Shown here in pieces: positions 1 through 6,041 of a DNA stretch of 20,500 nucleotides (within the stretch, counting starts at the first letter, position 1; every line of letters starts with the position of its first letter). The notes under the pieces are model-generated. The model was not told the DNA's origin, ran no database searches, and saw nothing but the letters and a program-made list of their open reading frames with translations. Origin of the DNA: CBIFVZ01 sp966185765 (GTDB lineage Bacteria; Pseudomonadota; Gammaproteobacteria; Enterobacterales; Enterobacteriaceae); assembly GCA_966185765.1 (NCBI GenBank), contig CBIFVZ010000066.1, positions 1 to 20,500 on the forward strand, given 5' to 3'. Position numbers and translations under genes: made by a program.

Positions 1-293
1 CTAACTCCATCCTGATCAAGTTCAACCAGATCGGTTCTCTGACCGAAACCCTGGCTGCTATCAAGATGGCGAAAGATGCAGGCTATACCGCTGTTATCTC
101 TCACCGCTCTGGCGAAACCGAAGATGCGACCATTGCTGACCTGGCAGTAGGTACCGCAGCAGGCCAGATCAAAACCGGTTCTATGAGCCGTTCTGACCGT
201 GTTGCTAAGTACAACCAGCTGATTCGTATCGAAGAAGCACTGGGCGCTCGTGCACCGTACAACGGCCGTAAAGAGATCAAAGGCCAGGCATAA
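1..293 (+). CDS. eno: Enolase, C-terminal part (5' end outside window)
   Basis: Enolase (2-phosphoglycerate to phosphoenolpyruvate in glycolysis; also a component of the enterobacterial RNA degradosome). Only the last 96 residues are present; the first full codon is at position 3 and the stop TAA is at 291-293. The visible part holds the segment NSILIKFNQIG with the catalytic lysine (sixth residue, Lys342 if the protein is 432 aa as in E. coli), the SHRSGET loop that binds substrate phosphate, and the QIKTG lysine. The reading frame is intact and ends GRKEIKGQA exactly like E. coli enolase. Codon use is strongly biased (many CTG, GGT, CGT and AAA codons), as expected for a very highly expressed gene. 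Confidence 0.98.
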   Translation, partial: NSILIKFNQIGSLTETLAAIKMAKDAGYTAVISHRSGETEDATIADLAVGTAAGQIKTGSMSRSDRVAKYNQLIRIEEALGARAPYNGRKEIKGQA

Positions 294-316
294 TCGCCTG
301 ACTTTTTGAACGTGTT

Positions 317-343
317 AAAAAACCCGCCTCGGCGGGTTTTTTT
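317..343 (+). terminator. Rho-independent terminator after eno, probably bidirectional
   Basis: A perfect GC-rich inverted repeat, AACCCGC (321-327) against GCGGGTT (332-338) with a 4-base CTCG loop, is followed by seven T (337-343). An A-run at 317-322 lies before it, so the same hairpin reads as a terminator on the minus strand as well. It ends eno 24 bases after the stop codon and could also stop transcripts running out of the convergent minus-strand gene that ends at 439. Confidence 0.93.
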
Positions 344-438
344 ATATCATGGTATTAACTTCAAACGACTGGAAATATATCTGGCAGCGTTAATGCACGG
401 GGTACATCAACGCCCATTACCTTGATATCCCTGATATT

Positions 439-2076
439 TTATTTTGCTGTAAAATATCGTTTGGCTACCAAACTGAAAGCAAGTCGTACAGTGATGAGTC
501 CTGAAATAATTAAAATTAACCAGGGCAGTTTATCTTTAAATGAGCTGGCCTGTGATGGTTTTGGAACCGTAGATGTATCGGTCTGTGATACCATTTTCTG
601 CGTTGTTGCCTGGTTTTGTAATAAGACCTTTTCAATAAGTTCGCCTGTTAAATTAACACCCCTTCTGACATTTTCTGCCAGGCCGTATTTGTGAAACTCA
701 TGGGGTGTTAATGAACTAACAGCGGTGGCATCCAGCGCATTATCAAGCAGAATTTTCAGGTTATTCCCTACCATAATATGTCCAGCACTGTCTCTTAAGG
801 AGATAGTCATTAATATCGCATTATTTTTATCTTCAGGCTTTATTTTCCACTGAGCAAAAATGCGGTTGTTATACTGTTCAAGGCTTTCTGCTCCGGCTGT
901 GGGGATGACCAGGGTTGTTATTTTGTAACCAATTCGCTTCTCCCAGTATGCCTGGGCACTAAGGATATTCGCTTGTTCCTGTAATGTGATGAGTCCTGTC
1001 ATATCGGTGAATGGCTGAGTTATGCCCGGCACTGACATTTGTGGCATTACTGGTGGAATAGCATCCGGGGCAGGAGGAAGAGTTATCAGGTTTTGAGCTT
1101 GAGTGATAAGGGAAGATAAGGTGCGAATACCCATATGCATACCTACAATCAACCCGCTGCCATAAAATTTGTACTCTGTATTAATAAATTTGCTGCTCAC
1201 ATTGAAAATATGTGCGTTTTCTCCCGTTTTGATATAGCCCTCGCGTTTTTCCGAGTCGATGAGTAACAGTATTTTGTTACTGGTGTCAGGGCCTAATTTT
1301 CCTTCGTCAAAAACGCGGGCGGCATACTGCTCAATACTGAGCATACCGGTTGTAGGGGTAATAAGTATGAAGACTTTTCGTTTTATAATTTCCTCCAGTG
1401 AGGAAAGAATATGCGTAATATCTTCTTTTTCTTGCGTATTAAGAAGACCCGTCATGTCCGTTAGCAGCTGTACCAGCTCAGGAAGTGGCATCTGCTCTGC
1501 CGATGCAGCAGAGTGTGATGGTGTTGGTTGTGAAACCGGCTGAGAGATTGTAGCGCCTCTGATATAAGGTGAATTTGCTGGAAGGTTCAGATGCGTAGTT
1601 ATGTAAATACCTTTGATAATATTTTCCGCCAGGCGACTGGAGTGAAAAGCATATTGCATATTGAAACGAAAACTACGCTCATTTTGGGGGTTAAGAATAT
1701 ACCCTGTTTCGATATACCCCACTTGTTTTTTATTATCAATAAGGAGCAGGAAGGCGTTGTTTTTTCCTGGATTGTTAGATTCCCAGAAACTGGAAACGCG
1801 AGCAGAATAGCTCTCCAGACTTTCTTCTCCTGTATCAGGGACTACCAGCACGACGAGTTTACGATCTGAGGTTGGGGGTAGGACAGAGAGAAGATGGGTG
1901 ATTATTTGCTGATCGTAGGGAGTGAGTAAACCGGATTCATCAATTAATGATTGTCCTGATTCAGGTGACATATTTTGTGATGCATTAATGGATAATGGCC
2001 AGATAAAACAACATAAAAAAGGCAGCCACACAAAAGCCTTGCGGTTAATTAAAGTGAAAGTCGATATCATAAACAT
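439..2076 (-). CDS. Secreted membrane-anchored protein with three TPM (YgcG-type) repeats
   Basis: A 545-residue protein of unknown function. An N-terminal signal sequence with a hydrophobic stretch (about residues 15-31, ending INA-SQ) is followed by three divergent copies of a TPM-like domain at about 45-165, 204-325 and 354-485, then one transmembrane helix (about 517-537) and a short basic tail. Each copy has a D-x-x/T-GLL/I start, a VxPxxG-x-S-x-E-x-Y core and a hydrophobic NNAxLLLI-type strand. Pro/Ser/Gln-rich linkers separate the copies. The fold predicts a periplasmic domain held in the inner membrane. E. coli has the TPM protein YgcG at the same site; a three-copy form is unusual in my knowledge. 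The start is uncertain: TTG at 2088 also opens the frame; I chose ATG 2076 with a weak GAG upstream (ATG 2070 is also possible). It overlaps the upstream LemA gene by 32 bases. The gene is visibly AT-richer than its neighbours (two sampled 60-base lines: 32% and 42% GC). Confidence 0.85.
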   Translation of the reverse strand: MFMISTFTLINRKAFVWLPFLCCFIWPLSINASQNMSPESGQSLIDESGLLTPYDQQIITHLLSVLPPTSDRKLVVLVVPDTGEESLESYSARVSSFWESNNPGKNNAFLLLIDNKKQVGYIETGYILNPQNERSFRFNMQYAFHSSRLAENIIKGIYITTHLNLPANSPYIRGATISQPVSQPTPSHSAASAEQMPLPELVQLLTDMTGLLNTQEKEDITHILSSLEEIIKRKVFILITPTTGMLSIEQYAARVFDEGKLGPDTSNKILLLIDSEKREGYIKTGENAHIFNVSSKFINTEYKFYGSGLIVGMHMGIRTLSSLITQAQNLITLPPAPDAIPPVMPQMSVPGITQPFTDMTGLITLQEQANILSAQAYWEKRIGYKITTLVIPTAGAESLEQYNNRIFAQWKIKPEDKNNAILMTISLRDSAGHIMVGNNLKILLDNALDATAVSSLTPHEFHKYGLAENVRRGVNLTGELIEKVLLQNQATTQKMVSQTDTSTVPKPSQASSFKDKLPWLILIISGLITVRLAFSLVAKRYFTAK

Positions 2077-2635
2077 AAAGCGTCTCAACAGGTGCCAATG
2101 CAGGCTGGTTTAGTCTGGGGGAATAATTCATCGCGCGGGCGAGAAAAACAGTGGGGAATTTACGCACATGCAGATTGTAATTCTTGATAGCCTCTGTGTG
2201 CCTGTCCCGTGCGACATTGATTCGGTGTGTACGACTTTCAAGCTGGACCAGCAAATTCACAAACCGTTGATCTGCGCTCAGATCGCTATGTTGTACCGAC
2301 AGCGCCAGTGTCTCATTCAACGCTTGCGATAAGTCTATCTGCGCCTGTTGCCAGCGGGTAATGAAAGCGATGTTGTCGGAAGGCTCGGTGAGCGTCAGGC
2401 TGGCGTTATGCACGCTGTCTTTCGCACGTTTTAGTACAGTCAGTGCATGGAGATCGTCGCCGATATAGTTTTTCACCACGCTGATAAGTTCGGGAATTAA
2501 ATCAACACGGCGCTGATACTGGTTAATGACTTCATGCCAGGTAATAACGCTTTGCCTGTCATAGTGTTGAACGGAGGAGAAACGACAGCCGCTGAGAGTA
2601 AAAGCAATAAACAAGGCAAAAAACACGCGCAGCAC
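2045..2635 (-). CDS. LemA-family protein, predicted lipoprotein
   Basis: A 196-residue LemA-family protein. The N-terminus is a lipoprotein signal (hydrophobic residues 3-14, lipobox LSGC with Cys17), so the mature protein should be lipid-anchored in the cell envelope. The family signatures are visible: W-H-E-V-INQYQRR-DLIPEL near residues 33-50, VKNYIGDD, a long helical middle, and RINVARDRHTEAIKNYN near 138-154 followed by RKFPT. The function of LemA proteins is not established; in many bacteria lemA lies beside a TPM/YgcG gene, exactly as here. The start is GTG at 2635, supported by an AAGGA ribosome binding site six bases upstream. Its 3' end overlaps the triple-TPM gene, which suggests translational coupling. 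Classical LemA has an N-terminal transmembrane helix; a lipobox instead is worth noting. Confidence 0.88.
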   Translation of the reverse strand: MLRVFFALFIAFTLSGCRFSSVQHYDRQSVITWHEVINQYQRRVDLIPELISVVKNYIGDDLHALTVLKRAKDSVHNASLTLTEPSDNIAFITRWQQAQIDLSQALNETLALSVQHSDLSADQRFVNLLVQLESRTHRINVARDRHTEAIKNYNLHVRKFPTVFLARAMNYSPRLNQPALAPVETLYVYDIDFHFN

Positions 2636-2847
2636 GGTCAGTCCTTATAACGGCCCAGTTTGTCTTTAAAGGAGAGAGGAACGGGAGCATGATACGCGAT
2701 TTTACTTGCCGTAAGTTAATCCTTATCAATAAGATAGCGCTGATAATGAAAGCTTGATGCCGATTGTGTCGAGAAGCGTTATTTGACGAACATGACCCCA
2801 TCCGTCAGATCTGCGATAATACCTTTTTCACGGCAGACAGGTTTCCT
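2636..2847. promoter_or_regulatory. Divergent intergenic region between the LemA/TPM pair and queE
   Basis: This 212-bp AT-rich spacer must hold promoters for the minus-strand LemA/TPM pair and for queE. On the plus strand a GATAAT box (2815-2820) lies 27 bases before the queE start but has no good -35. On the minus strand a TATCAT hexamer (2691-2696 read in reverse) is a possible -10 for lemA. An inverted repeat CTTAT-CA-ATAAG lies at 2722-2733. None of these is strong enough to assign firmly. Confidence 0.35.
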
Positions 2848-3519
2848 ATGCAGTACCCGATTAACGAGATGTTTCAGACGCTTCAGGGTGAAGGCTATTT
2901 CACCGGCGTGCCCGCTATTTTCATTCGCTTACAGGGTTGCCCGGTGGGCTGCGCATGGTGTGATACTAAACATACCTGGGACAAACTCGCCGACAGGGAA
3001 GTCTCGTTGTTCAGCGTGCTGGCAAAGACTCGCGAAAGCGACAAATGGGGCAATGCCAGCGCCGAGGATCTGCTGGCCGTAATCGGCCGTCAGGGATATA
3101 CCGCACGCCATGTGGTGATTACCGGTGGTGAGCCGTGTATACACGACCTGTGTGCGCTTACTGAATTGCTCGAAAATAACGGTTATAGCTGCCAGATTGA
3201 GACCAGCGGTACGCACGAGGTGCGTTGCAGTGATACGACCTGGGTGACGGTATCGCCAAAGGTCAACATGCGCGGCGGTTATGATGTACTGAACCAGGCC
3301 CTGGTTCGCGCCGACGAAATTAAGCATCCGGTTGGGCGTGTACGTGATATTGAGGCACTGGATGCGCTGCTCGCCACGCTTAGCGACGATAAAAAACGCA
3401 TCATTGCGCTCCAGCCGATAAGCCAGAAAGACGACGCAACTCGCCTGTGTATTGAGGCCTGCATCGCACGTAACTGGCGACTTTCGATGCAAACTCACAA
3501 GTACCTCAATATTGCCTGA
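2848..3519 (+). CDS. queE: 7-carboxy-7-deazaguanine synthase (radical SAM)
   Basis: Converts 6-carboxy-tetrahydropterin to 7-carboxy-7-deazaguanine in the cytoplasm, on the way to preQ0 and queuosine in tRNA. The protein is 223 residues, the E. coli length. It has the radical-SAM cluster motif C31-x3-C35-x2-C38 (CPVGCAWC) and the conserved ITGGEP segment for S-adenosylmethionine binding. The frame is open back to an upstream ATG at 2764, but the start at 2848 (MQYPINEMFQ) matches the E. coli N-terminus and the extra 28 residues have no family likeness. The partner enzyme QueD is encoded at 5326-5688 on the other strand. The K-12 genes between queE and queD are mostly missing here. Confidence 0.97.
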   Translation: MQYPINEMFQTLQGEGYFTGVPAIFIRLQGCPVGCAWCDTKHTWDKLADREVSLFSVLAKTRESDKWGNASAEDLLAVIGRQGYTARHVVITGGEPCIHDLCALTELLENNGYSCQIETSGTHEVRCSDTTWVTVSPKVNMRGGYDVLNQALVRADEIKHPVGRVRDIEALDALLATLSDDKKRIIALQPISQKDDATRLCIEACIARNWRLSMQTHKYLNIA

Positions 3520-3547
3520 TTTGCGATGCCACATTCCCTGTCAGCGG

Positions 3548-3556
3548 TGATAGAAT
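3548..3556 (+). promoter_or_regulatory. Candidate extended -10 promoter for the FAD oxidoreductase
   Basis: TG-A-TAGAAT fits an extended -10 element (TGnTAnnnT) in the 79-bp gap between queE and the oxidoreductase, 42 bases before its ATG. There is no convincing -35, which extended -10 promoters tolerate. The gene could instead be read through from queE, since no terminator hairpin is seen in the gap. Confidence 0.4.
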
Positions 3557-3598
3557 CTTCTCAAAATAAAGGAATGACTCTACACTGGCAGGGATTTT

Positions 3599-4924
3599 AT
3601 GAAATACGTTTCGTTACCGCATAATCAGAATATCGTTGGCTGGCCGTTGCCGCCAAAACCTCCCTCGACTTCCTCTCCGCTTACAGGGCAAATTCGTGCT
3701 GACTGGGCCGTTATTGGCGCAGGGTACGCCGGGCTGGCATTTGCGCGTGCGCTGGCACTGCTGAAGCCAGATTTGCACATTGTTGTGCTTGATGCCGCCA
3801 GCACGGCCTGGGACGGCTCTGCCGGGCGTAATTCGGGCTTTATTATTGGTCTGCCGCACAATATTGGCAGTTCGATGGCGGAGCTTAAAAAGGCACAGAC
3901 GTGGCGCAACCTGCTACAGGCGGGCATTGATAGCCTGTGGGAGCAGGTTGAAGCCAATGCCATTAGCTGCGACTGGAAAAGCGCCGGTAAGTATCACTGC
4001 CAGGTCGCCGAAGGCAACGATGCCGTACTGAAAACCTATCGTGAAAGTCTCGAGCGCATTGAAGAACCTTACGAAGAACTGGACTGTGAGGCGTTAACAC
4101 AACGGCTGGGCAGCGGTTTCTGGCATAAAGGCATTTTCACGCCGGGTACCATTCTGGTCAATCCCGCGCGCCTTATTAGTGGGTTGGCTGGCGCACTGCC
4201 GAAAAACGTCACGCTTTATTATGATACGCCTGCGCTGGCGATGCGTAGCGGTGAGGAAACGCAAATTTTCACCCCGCAGGGAGAAGTGTTGACACAGCAG
4301 GTCATGCTGGCAACCAACGCGCTTTCACCGGAGCTGATGCCGGGGTTGTTCCGTCGCCAGGCGTCAATGGCGACCTTTGCGAGTCTCACACAGCCGCTTA
4401 CCGTGCAACAGATGGTCAGACTACCGCGTGAGATGCGCAGCTGGGGGCTGACACCCGTTAACGCGATTGCAGGGGCGACGCTGCGCTTTACGTCAGACAG
4501 ACGCTTTTTAATTCGCCAGCATGTGATCCCGGCACTGCGCGGCGCCGTCAGCAGCGAGCAAACGCGCCATGCAGCACGTTTACACCGCAAGTTGTTCAGC
4601 CGTATGTATCCGCAGTTGGGTGGCGATGTGACACTGGCAAAAACCTGGTCAGGTACCATTAGTGTCACGCGCAATGGCGCACCGCTGTGGGGCAAGGTCG
4701 GGCGCAATATTTATACCGCTGCGGGCTGTAATGGCGCGGGTATTTCACGCCAGACGATTGCTGGTGAACTATTGGCTCACTACGTGATGAAGCAGGATCA
4801 CCCGCTTATTGGCGATATGCTGGCCGTGGGGCGCGCCAATGTATTACCACCATCACCGCTGCTTAATGCCGCCGTGTCGGTTTCCTTAATGAAGGAACGC
4901 TGGGTAGGACGCAAAGAAGCCTGA
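3599..4924 (+). CDS. FAD-dependent oxidoreductase, DAO family (PuuB/OrdL-like)
   Basis: A 441-residue flavoprotein. The FAD-binding Rossmann motif VIG40-A-G42-YA-G45 is near the N-terminus, with an acidic residue after the second strand (Asp65). GSAGRNSGF at about 73-81 is the block typical of gamma-glutamylputrescine oxidase-like enzymes. The C-terminal YTAAGCNGAGISRQTIAGELLA resembles the second FAD contact of the family. There is no signal peptide, so it is probably a soluble cytoplasmic enzyme that oxidises a C-N bond of an amine or amino acid and makes peroxide. The substrate cannot be read from sequence. No polyamine, transporter or aldehyde dehydrogenase gene is nearby, unlike puu clusters. 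The ATG at 3599 has CAGGG a few bases upstream. I know no K-12 counterpart at this place, so it looks like a lineage-specific occupant of the queE-queD interval. Confidence 0.85.
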   Translation: MKYVSLPHNQNIVGWPLPPKPPSTSSPLTGQIRADWAVIGAGYAGLAFARALALLKPDLHIVVLDAASTAWDGSAGRNSGFIIGLPHNIGSSMAELKKAQTWRNLLQAGIDSLWEQVEANAISCDWKSAGKYHCQVAEGNDAVLKTYRESLERIEEPYEELDCEALTQRLGSGFWHKGIFTPGTILVNPARLISGLAGALPKNVTLYYDTPALAMRSGEETQIFTPQGEVLTQQVMLATNALSPELMPGLFRRQASMATFASLTQPLTVQQMVRLPREMRSWGLTPVNAIAGATLRFTSDRRFLIRQHVIPALRGAVSSEQTRHAARLHRKLFSRMYPQLGGDVTLAKTWSGTISVTRNGAPLWGKVGRNIYTAAGCNGAGISRQTIAGELLAHYVMKQDHPLIGDMLAVGRANVLPPSPLLNAAVSVSLMKERWVGRKEA

Positions 4925-4937
4925 TACAGCAGAAACA

Positions 4938-4966
4938 CAGGGGCAATAATAATGAAAACGCCCCTG
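4938..4966 (+). other. Hairpin after the oxidoreductase gene, possible weak terminator
   Basis: CAGGGGC (4938-4944) and GCCCCTG (4960-4966) form a perfect 7-bp stem with a 15-base loop, 14 bases after the oxidoreductase stop. There is no T-run behind it, so intrinsic termination is doubtful; it could stabilise the 3' end or need Rho. A second imperfect hairpin (GTTAT-AA-ATAAC core, 5052-5063) follows. Confidence 0.45.
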
Positions 4967-5078
4967 ACAGGTTGACGTATTTAACGCTATTTTGAGCACT
5001 GCAATGCCACGATAAAAGGGGCGCAGTGATATTTTCAGGGTGTGCCAGGGGGTTATAAATAACGCCCTGATGATTGCT

Positions 5079-5122
5079 GGTTAAAAGGCGTTATGGGAGC
5101 GTAATATTGCTATCTTTTAACC
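5079..5122. repeat. Perfect 9-bp inverted repeat
   Basis: GGTTAAAAG (5079-5087) is matched by CTTTTAACC (5114-5122), 26 bases apart. It overlaps the 5' end of the SDR relic, so the right arm may be just decayed coding sequence. No target-site duplication was found around it. Confidence 0.5.
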
Positions 5123-5290
5123 GCCATTACTGCCATGAGCTGGAATAACCCAGTACGTAATCACATCCCCGCCGGGCGCTGGGGCGATGCGCAGGATTTA
5201 ATGGGGACAAGGGGATTTCTTGCCAGCAAGGCGTCGGATTAGGTGAATGGGCATGCGCTGGTAGTTGATGGCGGTTACCTGGTGCGCTAG
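5090..5290 (+). pseudogene. ygcW: Decayed 3' fragment of a YgcW/KduD-type short-chain dehydrogenase
   Basis: In the frame starting at 5144, translation gives NNPVRN-HIPAGRWGDAQDLMG, then FLASKASD, stop, VNGHALVVDGG and YLVR, ending in TAG at 5288-5290. This is the C-terminal signature of classical SDR enzymes of the 2-deoxy-gluconate dehydrogenase group (IPAxRWG, FLASxASxYVNGH, VDGGYLVR), and from memory it matches the end of E. coli YgcW closely. The usual Tyr before VNGH is a stop codon here (TAG, 5240-5242). Upstream, weaker likeness runs back to about 5090 (Y-x-x-T-x-I-T pattern) with a further stop at 5102 and an apparent 12-base deletion near 5152. The catalytic part and any start are gone. 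It lies where K-12 carries ygcW, so I infer a deletion remnant. Confidence 0.83.
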
Positions 5291-5325
5291 AGGCAGGCGT
5301 CCCTGCCATCCTTTCATCGTGTGGC

Positions 5326-5688
5326 TTATTCGCCCTGATAAACACAGCCAGCGGTACAGGTTTCTTTGACCATTACCGCACTTAATTGTGGCAACACCGG
5401 TTTCATTTGCTGCCAAATCCAGGACGCAAGCACTTCACTGGTTGGGTTTTCAAGGCCCGGGATCTCGTTGAGATAATGATGATCCAGACGCTCCCACGTT
5501 GGCTTAAAGGCTGCTTTCAGTTCAGCAAAATCGATAACCCAGCCAGTATGGGCATCCACCTCACCGGTCACTTCCAGGCGCACCATAAAAGAGTGGCCGT
5601 GCAGCCGACCGCATTTATGGCCTTCTGGTACGTGAGGCAGGCGGTGAGCGGCTTCAAAAGTGAAATCTTTAAACAGAGTGGTAGACAT
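5326..5688 (-). CDS. queD: 6-carboxy-5,6,7,8-tetrahydropterin synthase
   Basis: Converts 7,8-dihydroneopterin triphosphate to 6-carboxy-tetrahydropterin, the step before QueE in queuosine synthesis. The protein has 120 residues, one fewer than E. coli QueD, which begins with an extra Met. The zinc ligands are His15, His30 and His32 (AAHRL and LHGHS), the catalytic cysteine is Cys26 (HKCGRLHG), and the LDHHYLN and KETCTAG blocks complete the active site. The start at 5688 follows a GAG-containing upstream sequence. The gene is transcribed away from cysJ; the shared 353-bp spacer holds both promoters. Its 3' end lies 35 bases from the SDR relic. Confidence 0.97.
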   Translation of the reverse strand: MSTTLFKDFTFEAAHRLPHVPEGHKCGRLHGHSFMVRLEVTGEVDAHTGWVIDFAELKAAFKPTWERLDHHYLNEIPGLENPTSEVLASWIWQQMKPVLPQLSAVMVKETCTAGCVYQGE

Positions 5689-6041
5689 AATGGGGTCTCA
5701 GTGTGGCAAAAAACCGCCGCATAGTAACGGAAATGGCTTTTTTTGGCATTAACTAAAACCGCCTTTACCGTTAAGGCTGCCAGTTACGTTAATGGAATAT
5801 CATTTATGTATTAAATATCAGCGGGTTAATTAACCTGTTTTAGCGTTATCGGTTAGCGTGAAAAACGGTTAGTCAATTTGGTTATTTAATATTTCCAACC
5901 CTTCTTTAATTGTTATGATTCACACCGTTAACCTTACTTTCACTTTTGTTATTGATCGCCTGGTGTCGGGTTCGGGCGCGTGAAATGCACGCGTGTAGAG
6001 TTCGGTCTGGGCGCTTTCTTGCTACTGGAACATAACGACGC
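5689..6041 (+). promoter_or_regulatory. Divergent queD/cysJ control region with probable CysB-dependent cysJIH promoter
   Basis: A 353-bp gap without a convincing gene. The stretch 5750-5925 is AT-rich, as expected for CysB binding upstream of cysJIH. The best cysJ -10 is TATGAT at 5914-5919; the hexamer 17 bp upstream (ATTTCC) is a poor -35, which suits an activator-dependent promoter. This places about 115 bases of leader before the cysJ ATG. On the minus strand TACTAT (5721-5726 in reverse) is a possible queD -10. That CysB with N-acetylserine activates here is inferred from E. coli and Salmonella; no consensus allows me to place its site exactly. Confidence 0.5.
5976..5994 (+). other. Hairpin in the cysJ leader
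   Basis: CGCGTG (5977-5982) pairs with CACGCG (5988-5993) around a 5-base AAATG loop, with a G-T pair extending the stem. It lies about 48 bases before the cysJ start, inside the presumed untranslated leader. No T-run follows, so it is not an obvious terminator; it may affect mRNA stability or ribosome access. Confidence 0.45.

Noticed and set aside
2764..2847. Upstream ATG giving QueE a 28-residue extension
   Set aside because: The extension has no likeness to QueE, whereas the start at 2848 gives the known 223-residue protein.
5127..5416. Two minus-strand open frames of 72 codons across the relic and the queD 3' end
   Set aside because: They have no family likeness and overlap queD and the antisense of the SDR relic; the plus-strand SDR reading explains the sequence.
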